In this document: positions 25,982-35,585 of the stretch, piece after piece
Numbering within the stretch: the stretch's first letter is position 1
Layout: the number at the start of each line of letters is the position of its first letter
DNA from: Frigoribacterium sp. ACAM 257
GTDB taxonomy: Bacteria > Actinomycetota > Actinomycetes > Actinomycetales > Microbacteriaceae
Direction: 5' to 3'
Length of the DNA stretch: 64,000 nt
Assembly (NCBI RefSeq): GCF_007954365.1
Contig: NZ_VOLO01000001.1
Coordinates: 310,001-374,000 of the forward strand
Translations under genes and position numbers: made by a program
Notes under the pieces: generated by a model
Databases searched by the model: none
Told to the model about the DNA's origin: nothing
The model's input: only the letters and a program-made list of their open reading frames with translations

Positions 25982-26717
25982 GCCGAGCGGCCGCTCGTCC
26001 CTCCGTCCGGGCTTCGGCCGGCCCGGTGCCGCCCCGTCGTGGAGCACCGTGGGCCCCGGCTCCGAGGCGCCCTCGACGCGCCGCGTCCGCCTCGCCATCC
26101 TCGACGACCACGAGGTGCTGCTCGACAGCCTCTCGAGCTGGATCAACGTCAACGCGTACGACTTCGACCTGGTCCTGACGGCCCACACGTGGCTGCAGCT
26201 CGTGCACAGCGACAACTTCCCGACCGACCTGGTGTTCCTCGACTTCCAGCTCAAGGAGCCGGTCTCGATCGAGGCCCGGGTGCGGACGTGCCGTGCCGCC
26301 GGCGCCAAGGTGATCGTCCTGTCGAGTCTCGACACCCGCGAGTCCCGCGAACGCGCCCTCGACGCCGGTGCGTCGGCCTTCCTCTCGAAGGCGCTCCCCA
26401 TGCGGGAGGTGATGGACGCGGCCCGTCAGGTCATGGGCGTGGCTCGCGACGCGTCGCCTCAGCGTGACTGGCGCCCCCTGCCGGTGGGAGCTGCGAACCA
26501 GAGCCGCCCGAAGCTCAGCGCGGGCGAGTCCGAGGCGTTCCGGCTCTACGTGTCGGGCTTCAGCACCAACGAGGTCGCGGCCCAGATGAACGTGCAGTAC
26601 GAGACGGCCAAGACCTATCTCCGGCGCGTCCGAGAGAAGTACGCGAAGGCCAACCGGCCCGCGAGCAAGAAGTCCGAGCTGATCCGTCGCGCGGCGGAGG
26701 ACGGCTACCTGCAGTAG
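25968..26717 (+). CDS. NarL/LuxR-type response regulator
   Basis: A 249-aa regulator. After about 40 variable residues comes a receiver domain with acidic pair LDDHE, phosphoacceptor Asp92 in VFLDFQL, the Ser switch in VLSSLD and Lys in LSKALP. The C-terminal LuxR-type helix-turn-helix spans about 180-245 (LSAGESEAFRLYVSG, STNEVAAQMNVQYETAKTYL). The start overlaps the previous gene by 14 nt. It is expected to be phosphorylated by the kinase at 23535; targets unknown. Confidence 0.88.
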   Translation: MTSTEPSGRSSLRPGFGRPGAAPSWSTVGPGSEAPSTRRVRLAILDDHEVLLDSLSSWINVNAYDFDLVLTAHTWLQLVHSDNFPTDLVFLDFQLKEPVSIEARVRTCRAAGAKVIVLSSLDTRESRERALDAGASAFLSKALPMREVMDAARQVMGVARDASPQRDWRPLPVGAANQSRPKLSAGESEAFRLYVSGFSTNEVAAQMNVQYETAKTYLRRVREKYAKANRPASKKSELIRRAAEDGYLQ

Positions 26718-27322
26718 TGGCGAAGCTGTACTTCCGCTACGGCGCGATGAACAGCGGCAAGAGCACGGCGTTGCTCCAGGCCGCGTACAACTACGAGGAA
26801 CGCGGGCAGCGTGTCCTGCTGGCCAAGCCACGGGTCGACACCAAGGGCGACGACGCGATCGTGTCGCGCCTCGGCGTGACCCGGCCGGTCGACGTGACGT
26901 TCGCACCGGACGACGACGTCCGCGACGTGTTCTGCCGCTCCCGCGAGCGGGTCCGGGCGGACACCGGCACCGACCTGTCGTGCCTGCTGGTCGACGAGGT
27001 GCAGTTCCTCACGCCGGGCCAGGTCGACGATCTGCTGCGGATCGCGGTGCTCGAGGGCGTCCCCGTCCTCGCCTACGGCATCAGGACGGACTTCCGCACC
27101 GTCGCCTTCCCGGGCAGTCGCCGCCTCCTCGAGGTGGCGCACTCGCTCGAGGAGCTCAAGACGATCTGCCGATGCGGCCGCAAGGCGGTCTTCAACGCAC
27201 GCAAGCTCGGCGATCGCTTCGTCTTCGACGGCGACCAGGTCGCGATCGACGGCCGAGAGGTCACGTACGAGTCGCTCTGTGCCGCCTGCTACCTCGCCGA
27301 GAGCGACGGGCGCCTGGCCTGA
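26717..27322 (+). CDS. tdk: Thymidine kinase
   Basis: Type II thymidine kinase (201 aa) salvaging thymidine to dTMP. P-loop GAMNSGKST at residues 9-17, Walker B-like LLVDEVQFLT, YGIRTDFR lasso region and the zinc ligands in CRCG (about 153) and the C-terminal CAAC pair. The GTG start shares one base with the stop of the response regulator, so translation is coupled although the functions are unrelated. Confidence 0.95.
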   Translation: MAKLYFRYGAMNSGKSTALLQAAYNYEERGQRVLLAKPRVDTKGDDAIVSRLGVTRPVDVTFAPDDDVRDVFCRSRERVRADTGTDLSCLLVDEVQFLTPGQVDDLLRIAVLEGVPVLAYGIRTDFRTVAFPGSRRLLEVAHSLEELKTICRCGRKAVFNARKLGDRFVFDGDQVAIDGREVTYESLCAACYLAESDGRLA

Positions 27323-27370
27323 CCCGCCGGGTCCGGCGACCCGCCGAGGCCGCTGGCGGAAGCGATCCGT

Positions 27371-27394
27371 CGATGCCGATGCCGATGCCGATGC
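27371..27394. repeat. CGATGC hexanucleotide repeat
   Basis: Four exact copies of CGATGC after tdk, followed by CGGCGT repeats. Confidence 0.7.
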
Positions 27395-27433
27395 CGGCGT
27401 CGGCGTCGGAACGAGTCCGCGGGGTGATGTCGC

Positions 27434-27505
27434 TCGAGGGCGGGTCATTCGGGCCGAGGGCGGGTCCGCACCGACCCGCCCTCGACCCGGATGACCCGCC
27501 CTCGA
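27434..27505. repeat. 33-bp imperfect inverted repeat with nested direct repeats
   Basis: Arms 27434-27466 and 27473-27505 match at 31 of 33 positions around a 6-nt loop. Each arm holds two copies of CGAGGGCGGGTC, so the element is both palindromic and internally repeated. It lies between tdk and the minus-strand tRNA-Pro cassette and has no T tract. Confidence 0.75.
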
Positions 27506-27510
27506 TCAAT

Positions 27511-27657
27511 CGTGGGGCGGGCGGGGACCGCCCCACCAGAGGGCACAAGAAAAGACGGCCAGACCCGAAGGGTCTGGCCATCTTCGTGGGGCGGGCGGGG
27601 ACCGCCCCACCAGAGGGCACAAGAAAAGACGGCCAGACCCGAAGGGTCTGGCCGTCT
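27511..27657 (-). repeat. Two-copy 74-bp direct repeat carrying terminators
   Basis: The 74-bp unit beginning CGTGGGGCGGGCGGGG occurs at 27511 and 27585, nearly identical (differences only around the end of each unit). Each unit contains a GTGGGGCGG/CCGCCCCAC hairpin and the rho-independent hairpin GGCCAGACCC-GAA-GGGTCTGGCC. Read on the minus strand they are consecutive terminators after tRNA-Pro. Confidence 0.8.
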
Positions 27658-27660
27658 TTT
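27624..27660 (-). terminator. tRNA-Pro terminator
   Basis: Perfect 17-bp stem (27624-27640/27644-27660) with GAA loop, beginning 2 nt after the tRNA end on the minus strand and followed by TTTTCTT. A second, slightly imperfect copy (27552-27584) backs it up. Confidence 0.85.
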
Positions 27661-27662
27661 CG

Positions 27663-27736
27663 TCGGGGTAGCGGGATTCGAACCCACGACCTCCTCGTCC
27701 CGAACGAGGCGCGCTACCAAGCTGCGCCACACCCCG
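27663..27736 (-). tRNA. tRNA-Pro (anticodon CGG)
   Basis: A 74-nt tRNA on the minus strand. Acceptor CGGGGTG pairs with TACCCCG (one G-U), discriminator A; anticodon stem CCTCG/CGAGG encloses TTCGGGA, giving CGG for CCG codons. T loop GGTTCGAATCC is intact. CCA is not encoded. Confidence 0.95.
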
Positions 27737-27829
27737 AGGTGTCGCCCGGCCCGTGGGCCGAGTGGAGCAACCTGACAAGGATAGCGGATCTTTCGACCCG
27801 CTCGCACCACCGAGCGGCGGCAGCCGGGG

Positions 27830-28780
27830 TCAGGCGGTGAGCGTCACGACCACGGCCTCAGGTCGGCAGTCGAAGCGCACCGGCGCGTAGATCGACGTGC
27901 CGAGCCCGGCGGAGATCTCGAGGTGGGCGGTCTTGCGAGCGTGGCTCCACGTGCTGAGTCCGCTGACCTTGCCACGGGGCACGTCGCAGTTCGTGACGAG
28001 GGCGCCGTAGCCGGGCAGGCGCACCTGGCCGCCGTGCGTGTGCCCGCCGAAGATGACGTCGGCGCCGTTGTTCACGAACGAGTTCAGGACGCGCTGGTAG
28101 GGAGCGTGGGTCACCCCGATGCTGATGGGGTCAGGTCCGCGTCGGTCGTCGTGCCAACGGACGTTCTCACGCAGGTCGTCGAGCGCCCCGGGGAGGCGGT
28201 CGAGACGGTCCCAGCCCCGGTGGGCGTCGTTGACGCCGAAGAGCTCGAGGCGGGACCCCCGGATCTCGATCGCGCGGGCGGCGTTGTTCAGGTCGAGCCA
28301 GCCGAGGTCGGCGAAGAACGCCTCCATCCGGCCGATGTCGAGGGGCGTCGGCGCCCGGGTGACGGCACTCGGCCCGCCGAAGTACGCGAACGGGTTCTTG
28401 GGGAGCGGCCCGTAGTAGTCGTTCGACCCGTTGACGAACACGCCGGGCACCCCGCGGAACGGCTCGAGGGTGTGCTCCAGGGCACCGTGGGCGTCGACGT
28501 GACCGATGTTGTCGCCCGTGTTGACCACGAGGTCCGGCTCGTAGACGGCCAGGCCACGCACCCACTCCTGCTTCTCTGTCTGCCAGGGAGCGAGGTGCAG
28601 GTCGCTGAGGTGCAGGATCGTCAGCGGGCGAGAACCGGCTTCGAGGATGCTGAGCACCTCGTGCCGCACGGTGAACCGGTTCCGCTCGACGAGACTGCCC
28701 CAGGCGAAGGCACCCAGGCCGACGGCCGCGCCCGCCAGTGCGGTCGCGGCCGTCGCCCTGCCGAGGGGGAGGGGCGTCAC
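27830..28780 (-). CDS. Metallophosphoesterase (calcineurin-like, membrane-anchored)
   Basis: A 316-aa phosphoesterase. One N-terminal hydrophobic segment (about residues 8-30) probably anchors it. The metal-binding motifs follow in order: LHLSDLHLAP (D-x-H), NTGDNIGH (GD), GSNDYYG (in place of GNHD), THAPYQ and GGHTHGGQV (GHxH). This is the YkuE/YaeI-like class; the substrate is unknown. The GTG start overlaps the stop of the penicillin-binding protein gene by four bases, which links it to a cell-envelope operon. Confidence 0.85.
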   Translation of the reverse strand: MTPLPLGRATAATALAGAAVGLGAFAWGSLVERNRFTVRHEVLSILEAGSRPLTILHLSDLHLAPWQTEKQEWVRGLAVYEPDLVVNTGDNIGHVDAHGALEHTLEPFRGVPGVFVNGSNDYYGPLPKNPFAYFGGPSAVTRAPTPLDIGRMEAFFADLGWLDLNNAARAIEIRGSRLELFGVNDAHRGWDRLDRLPGALDDLRENVRWHDDRRGPDPISIGVTHAPYQRVLNSFVNNGADVIFGGHTHGGQVRLPGYGALVTNCDVPRGKVSGLSTWSHARKTAHLEISAGLGTSIYAPVRFDCRPEAVVVTLTA

Positions 28781-31329
28781 TTGCAGCTGCCCGGGTCGGC
28801 GCCCTGCGGGTCGCCGAAGAGGGTGAGCCCCACGGCAGCGTCCTTGGCGATCGACGTGCCGGGCGCGGGATCGGTGCCCGCCACACGGCACTGGTTCTTG
28901 CCGTCGCCTGCCGCGTAGCCGGTGACGGTCACCTTGTCGGCCCCGAATCCTGCCGCCGCGATGGCCGTCTTCGCGTTCGCCACGGTCTGCCCGGTCACGT
29001 CGGGGACGGCAGCCGCACCCGAGCCGTCGCTCGTGAAGACCTGGACGGATTCTCCCTTGCTGAGGACGGTGCCCGCTGCCGGGCTCGTTCCCACCACCTG
29101 ACCTGCGGGGAGGGCCGAGGCCTGCGTGCCGCCGTCCTTGTAGATGAGGGACAGGCCCTTGAGCATCGTCTGCGCCGCGGAGACGCTGCTGCCGCCGAGC
29201 TCCGGGACGGACACGCCGGACCCGCGCACGATCGAGGCGTCGGGCTTGAGGAAGGCCGTGCCGGGGTAGACGGTGTTGTTGACGGTCTGCACCGCTCGGA
29301 ACAGGTCTGCACGTGTCGTGGCGTACTTGCCGCCGGCGATGGGCGAGCCGTAGCTGCGGAGGCTGATCTTCTTGCCGTCCCAGTTGCCCTGCCAGACGGC
29401 CGTGGCGAGCTTCGTGGTGGCACCGACGATCCAGATCTGGTCCTTGTCGTCCGTCGTGCCCGTCTTGCCGATCTCCGGGTAGCCGTCGCGGGGGAGAGCG
29501 CCGGTGCCCGTGCCGTTGGTCCAGAGCCCGGACATCGCGACGCTGGCCGCAGCGGCGACCTGGGGGTCGAGCGCCTGGGTGCACTCCTGCGGCTGGCCGC
29601 CGAGGGCGTTGCCGTCGTCGTCGACGATGTTGTCCACCACGATGGGCGAGCAGTACTTGCCGCCCGCGGCGATGGCGGCGTAGGCCGTCGCCATGGTCAG
29701 CGGGGCCACCTCGTTCGACCCGAGGATGGACGAGGGGTTCGTGTACTCGACGTCGCGGCCGTCGGCGCGGTGGAAGCCGAGCTTCTGGGCGACGTTCGCG
29801 ATGTCCTTGAGGTCGAGCTTGGAGGCCATGGCGGCGTAGGCCGTGTTCATCGACTTGGCCGTGGCCGTGGTGACCTGCATGTTGCCGGGCTTCTCGCCGG
29901 CGTCGTTCTTCGGCGCCCAGCCGCTGGTCCTGTCCCCGCCCGCCGTGAGGTAGAAGGTCCGCGGGGTCGCGTTGACCGACTCGTAGATGCCGTGGCCCTG
30001 CTCGATCCAGTCGATGAGCGTGAAGGGCTTGTAGGTCGAGCCCGGCTGGAAGCCGCCGGATCCGCCGTAGTCCTTGTCCGTGCTGAAGTTGATCGACGTC
30101 TGCGTGCGGTCACCCGTGTCGACCTCGGAGAACGCGGTGTTCTGCGTCATCACGACCACTCGGCCCGTCCCGGCCTCGACGGAGTTCACGGCGCTGCCGA
30201 GCTTGAGGCGCGTCTCGGACGCAGGTGCCCACTTGTCGAGCTGGCCCTTGGCGTTGGCCGTCAGGTCGAGGTTGAGCGTCGTGTAGACGTTCAGCCCGCC
30301 CGTGTTCCAGTTCGCGAGCCGCTCCTCCTCGGTGGCACCGAGGACAGCGAGGTTCTTGATGTTCTTCTTCACGTAGTCGCAGAAGTACTGGGCGCCGGCG
30401 GCCGTGACCGCGGCACAGCCCTGGGTCGGTGCCGTGAGGTGCACGTAGCCGGCGATGTCGGTCGCCAGGGAGGCCTGCTCCTGCGCCTGGTCGATGAAGC
30501 CCTCGGCGAGCATCGACTTGAGGATCACGTCGCGGCGGGCCTTGTTGCCGTCGTATTTCTCCGGGGTCGACAGGTTGCGCGTGTCGGGGTACTGCACGAT
30601 CGCGATGAGGCTCGCGGCCTCTTCCGTGGTGAGGTCCGACGCGTTCTTGTTGAAGTAGTGCTGGGCGGCGGCCTGCACGCCGTAGGTCTGGTCGCCGAAG
30701 TACGCGATGTTGAGGTACGCGAGGAGGATCTCGTCCTTGGTGTACTTCTTCTCGAGCCCGATGGCGAACTTCATCTCCTCGAGCTTGCGGTCGACCGTCG
30801 TCTTGATGGCGTCCTCGTAGGCCGCCTTCTTCTCGTCGGGGTCGGTGATGAGCTGCGACTGCGCGATGCGGATGTTCCGGACGAGCTGCATGGTCAGCGT
30901 CGACCCGCCGCCGCTCGCGCCGAGTTCTCCGCCGCCGACCGACCCGACGGCCGCGCGCACCAGCGACGTGACGTCGACGCCGCCGTGCTCGTAGAACCGG
31001 CGGTCCTCACCGGCCACGACCGCGTCCTTGAGGGACTGCGACACCTGGTCCCACTCGAGCTCGACCCGGTTCTCGCTGTACAGCGTGGCGAAGGGGACGT
31101 CCTGTCCGCTCTGCTTCGCGTAGAGGGTGTTGCGCTGCTGCAGCTTGCCGATCTCGATGTACTCCGGGATCGACTCGAAGACCCCGATCGTGCTCGAGGC
31201 CGTCATGCCGGCGACCGCGATCGCGGGGGTCACCCCGATGGTCACGAGGAGCCCGGCCAGGACGCTGAAGCCGATGAACCCGAAGAGCGCCCCGATGACG
31301 GACGTGGGCTTCGATTTTTGGGCAGACAT
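28777..31329 (-). CDS. Class A penicillin-binding protein with PASTA domains
   Basis: Bifunctional peptidoglycan glycosyltransferase/transpeptidase (850 aa). A short cytoplasmic start and hydrophobic segment (about residues 12-40) precede the GT51 domain with catalytic Glu108 in EDRRFYEHGG and GGGSTLTMQLVRN. The transpeptidase has STYK (Ser431), SMN (Ser493) and KTGT (Lys622). Two PASTA repeats follow (VPELGGSSV... and VPDVTGQTV...). The ATG at 31329 gives MSAQKSK and lies 6 nt after a minus-strand TACCCT (31336-31341). Its 3' end overlaps the metallophosphoesterase gene. Confidence 0.95.
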   Translation of the reverse strand: MSAQKSKPTSVIGALFGFIGFSVLAGLLVTIGVTPAIAVAGMTASSTIGVFESIPEYIEIGKLQQRNTLYAKQSGQDVPFATLYSENRVELEWDQVSQSLKDAVVAGEDRRFYEHGGVDVTSLVRAAVGSVGGGELGASGGGSTLTMQLVRNIRIAQSQLITDPDEKKAAYEDAIKTTVDRKLEEMKFAIGLEKKYTKDEILLAYLNIAYFGDQTYGVQAAAQHYFNKNASDLTTEEAASLIAIVQYPDTRNLSTPEKYDGNKARRDVILKSMLAEGFIDQAQEQASLATDIAGYVHLTAPTQGCAAVTAAGAQYFCDYVKKNIKNLAVLGATEEERLANWNTGGLNVYTTLNLDLTANAKGQLDKWAPASETRLKLGSAVNSVEAGTGRVVVMTQNTAFSEVDTGDRTQTSINFSTDKDYGGSGGFQPGSTYKPFTLIDWIEQGHGIYESVNATPRTFYLTAGGDRTSGWAPKNDAGEKPGNMQVTTATAKSMNTAYAAMASKLDLKDIANVAQKLGFHRADGRDVEYTNPSSILGSNEVAPLTMATAYAAIAAGGKYCSPIVVDNIVDDDGNALGGQPQECTQALDPQVAAAASVAMSGLWTNGTGTGALPRDGYPEIGKTGTTDDKDQIWIVGATTKLATAVWQGNWDGKKISLRSYGSPIAGGKYATTRADLFRAVQTVNNTVYPGTAFLKPDASIVRGSGVSVPELGGSSVSAAQTMLKGLSLIYKDGGTQASALPAGQVVGTSPAAGTVLSKGESVQVFTSDGSGAAAVPDVTGQTVANAKTAIAAAGFGADKVTVTGYAAGDGKNQCRVAGTDPAPGTSIAKDAAVGLTLFGDPQGADPGSCK

Positions 31330-31379
31330 AAGATCAGGGTAAGTGACACCGCCGACATCCGAGCTGACAGGAACCACAA

Positions 31380-31538
31380 ATGGTCCTTTGGGAGTACATG
31401 ACCACGCCGCTCATGGTGCACAACAGCACCGCGATCCTGAACAACTGGGGGAGCGACGGCTGGGAGCTGGTGCAGGTGACGCAGGGCCCCGAGGGGGGCC
31501 CGGTCGCGTGGCTGAAGCGCCAGAAGCAGGACTCGTAG
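31380..31538 (+). CDS. Small DUF4177-like protein
   Basis: A 52-aa protein beginning MVLWEYMTTPLMVHN and containing NNWGSDGWELVQVTQGPEGG, the W-E-L-V-x-V pattern of DUF4177 proteins. It starts 50 nt from the divergent PBP gene and its TAG stop shares one base with the GTG of the RidA gene, so both are co-translated. The CAGGA at 31369-31373 could be its ribosome-binding site. Function unknown. Confidence 0.75.
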   Translation: MVLWEYMTTPLMVHNSTAILNNWGSDGWELVQVTQGPEGGPVAWLKRQKQDS

Positions 31539-32017
31539 TGGGCCGCGTCGACGACCGGCTCGCCGAGCTCGGGCTCACCCTCCCGACGGTGGCTGCGCCG
31601 GCAGGCGTCTACGTCCCCGCCGTGCGGGTCGGCACGGCCGTCTACACGGCGGGCCAGCTGCCCTTCGTCGACGGCGTCCTGCCCGCGACGGGCAAGGTCG
31701 GCGACGGCCCGGGGCTCGTCGCCCCGGCCAGGGCTCGCGACCTCGCGGCCACGTGCGTCCTGAACGCGCTGGCCGCGGCCGCCTCGGTGCTCGGATCGCT
31801 CGACGACGTGGCCAGGGTCGTCAAGGTCACGGGCTTCGTCGCCTCTGAGCCTGGTTTCTCGGGCCAGCCCGGGGTCCTCAACGGCGCGTCCGAGCTGCTG
31901 GGCGAGATCTTCGGCGATGCCGGCGTCCACGCCAGGAGCGCGGTCGGCGTCGCCGTGCTGCCTCTCGACTCGCCCGTCGAGGTGGAGCTCCTGCTCGAGG
32001 TCGCGCCGACCTCCTGA
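31538..32017 (+). CDS. RidA-family (YjgF/UK114) protein
   Basis: A 159-aa member of the RidA superfamily, whose founding member hydrolyses reactive enamine/imine intermediates. VGTAVYTAGQLPFVDG and the VVKVTGFVASEPGF and ARSAVGVAVLPLDSPVEVELL segments follow the family pattern; the canonical active-site Arg lies in HARSAVGV. Longer than archetypal RidA (about 130 aa) by an N-terminal extension, as in the YjgH/Rid subfamilies. GTG at 31538 overlaps the DUF4177 stop. Confidence 0.85.
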   Translation: MGRVDDRLAELGLTLPTVAAPAGVYVPAVRVGTAVYTAGQLPFVDGVLPATGKVGDGPGLVAPARARDLAATCVLNALAAAASVLGSLDDVARVVKVTGFVASEPGFSGQPGVLNGASELLGEIFGDAGVHARSAVGVAVLPLDSPVEVELLLEVAPTS

Positions 32018-32029
32018 CCTCCGGCGGGC

Positions 32030-32079
32030 ACGAGGCCCCGAGACGAGCGCCTGAGGGGCGTCGCGTCCCGGGGCCTCGT
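32030..32079. terminator. Terminator between convergent ridA-like gene and acs
   Basis: ACGAGGCCCCG (32030-32040) pairs with CGGGGCCTCGT (32069-32079), with a further short stem inside. No T tract. Confidence 0.65.
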
Positions 32080-32082
32080 CCG

Positions 32083-34068
<1,986 letters not shown>

Positions 34069-34116
34069 CGTCGTCCTCTCGCGTCGTTGCGGATGCGGGC
34101 GCCTGCGCCCCGAGCG

Positions 34117-34122
34117 AGACTA
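34117..34122 (-). promoter_or_regulatory. Probable -10 (TAGTCT) of acs
   Basis: Minus-strand TAGTCT about 48 nt before the acs ATG; no clear CRP/GlxR-type palindrome is seen beside it. Confidence 0.4.
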
Positions 34123-34237
34123 CTCCGGGCCGCGTCGGCGCCCGGGCGTGCGTGCCCGCGCCGTCACGCCTGGCCGGGAGGCGAATGCCGCCGAGCGGGC
34201 ACGGCCACGATGCTGGCACCGCCCTGCCCCCGTGGGG

Positions 34238-34243
34238 TACACT
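34238..34243 (+). promoter_or_regulatory. -10 element (TACACT) of the 6C RNA
   Basis: TACACT in the spacer after acs; transcription starting 6-7 nt further would give a transcript of about 100 nt ending at the T run. Confidence 0.55.
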
Positions 34244-34249
34244 CGACAC

Positions 34250-34349
34250 GTCCGGATTCAACCCCGGTGTGCAGCGCGAGCGATTCCCCCCGATCCAGCG
34301 CTGCCGTGGCGGCACCAGTTCCCCCCAACTGGTGCCGCCCCTCTTTTTT
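34250..34349 (+). ncRNA. 6C RNA (actinobacterial small RNA)
   Basis: Two hairpins each expose exactly six cytosines: the first with stem GCAGCG/CGCTGC (34271-34276/34299-34304), an inner GAT/ATC pair and the loop C run at 34286-34291; the second a perfect 13-bp stem (34308-34320/34327-34339) around CCCCCC (34321-34326), followed by CCCTCTTTTTT as a rho-independent terminator. This is the defining architecture of the 6C motif. In mycobacteria the C-rich loops pair with target mRNAs. It lies 120 nt upstream of tadA. Confidence 0.9.
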
Positions 34350-34469
34350 GCCCTGACGGTCGCCCAGGATCACCCGGGTGATCCCTCCCCAGGGATCCTC
34401 GCACTGACCTGGTCCCCAGGATGCACAGTCCTGTCTGTCCAGTCGGCGGGGCGTGGCTAGGGTCCGGAC

Positions 34470-35585
34470 ATGACCGGAGCGCCTCCCGGCCCCACCCCGG
34501 GCCTCACCCTCGACCACCCGTTCACCACCGTCACTTCGACGCCAGGGCGCTTCGTGGCGTCGGCGCCGCCGATCACCTCGACGCATCGGGGTACGCGAGC
34601 TACGAACGGGGTACAAGACTCCCGGGTCGACTGGTCGTGGCTGGGGCCGCTCGCCCCTCTCCTGGACGACCCCGAGGTGACCGACGTCTTCGTCACCGGC
34701 GGGTCGGGCACGTGGGTCGACCGAGGAGGAGGCGCCCGCCCCGAGCCGCGGGTCCACCTCTCCGAGGCGGCCGTCCGCGAGCTCGCCGTGAGGCTCGTCG
34801 CCCGGGGCGGGCGCCACGTGGACGAGGCCAGTCCGTGCGTCGACGTGCGGCTCCCGGGCGGCGTGCGCGTCCACGTGGTCCTGCCTCCGATCTCGACCTC
34901 GGGGACAGCGCTCTCGATCCGTTTCCCCCGAGCCGTGCCGCCGACGCTCGACGACCTCAGCCGGGCCGGGTTCTTCGCCGACGTCGACGAGGACGCCGTG
35001 CGGGCGTGCGTGGACCGTCGGGCCAACGTCCTCGTCACGGGGGCGGGCGGGACCGGCAAGACGACCTTCCTGGCGGCCATGCTCTCCGCGTCGTCGCCGG
35101 GTGACCGCATCGTCACCGTCGAGGACGTGGCGGAGCTCCGCGTGGTCCACCCCCACGTGGTCTCGCTCGAGGCCCGCCAGCCGAACCTCGAGGGGGTGGG
35201 CGGCGTCGACCTGGCCAGGCTCCTGCGAGAGGCTCTCCGCATGCGTCCCGACCGCCTCGTCGTGGGCGAGTGCCGGGGTGCCGAGGTCCGAGACCTCCTG
35301 TCGGCGCTGAACACCGGGCACGACGGCGGAGCCGGCACGCTGCACGCGAACGGCCTGGCCGACGTCCCGGCCCGTCTCGAGGCCCTGGGAGCGATCGCCG
35401 GCCTCACGCCGGCGGCCATGGCTCGCCAGGCCGTCAGCGCGCTCGACGCCGTGTTCCACCTCGAGCGGGCGGGCGGCGGGCGGCGTCTGGCCGTCATCGG
35501 CTCCCTCGGCACGTCGGCGTCGGGCGAGCTGACGGCCCGCGAGGGCCTCGGAGCCACGGTCGTCGGCGGCCGACGCGGCCCGTGA
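34470..35585 (+). CDS. tadA: TadA/CpaF-family secretion ATPase
   Basis: Hexameric ATPase (371 aa) powering assembly of Flp-type pili or a tad-like secretion machine. N-terminal domain up to about 180; Walker A GAGGTGKTT at about 190-198; IVTVEDVAEL (Asp box), DRLVVGECRG (Walker B) and the His box GHDGGAGTLHAN. ATG 34470 stands 6 nt after TAGGGT (34458-34463). The gene overlaps the next by four bases (GTGA). Confidence 0.92.
   Translation: MTGAPPGPTPGLTLDHPFTTVTSTPGRFVASAPPITSTHRGTRATNGVQDSRVDWSWLGPLAPLLDDPEVTDVFVTGGSGTWVDRGGGARPEPRVHLSEAAVRELAVRLVARGGRHVDEASPCVDVRLPGGVRVHVVLPPISTSGTALSIRFPRAVPPTLDDLSRAGFFADVDEDAVRACVDRRANVLVTGAGGTGKTTFLAAMLSASSPGDRIVTVEDVAELRVVHPHVVSLEARQPNLEGVGGVDLARLLREALRMRPDRLVVGECRGAEVRDLLSALNTGHDGGAGTLHANGLADVPARLEALGAIAGLTPAAMARQAVSALDAVFHLERAGGGRRLAVIGSLGTSASGELTAREGLGATVVGGRRGP

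Noticed and set aside
27830-29584. 584-residue minus-strand frame extending the metallophosphoesterase
   Set aside because: The upstream half is a frame shadow of the penicillin-binding protein; the enzyme starts at the GTG overlapping the PBP stop.
34580-34615. GGGGTAC motifs near tadA and at 23470 as alternative-sigma promoter sites
   Set aside because: Several CGGGGTAC copies occur, but no matching -35 (GTTT-type) at the right distance was found, so the pattern is not supported.
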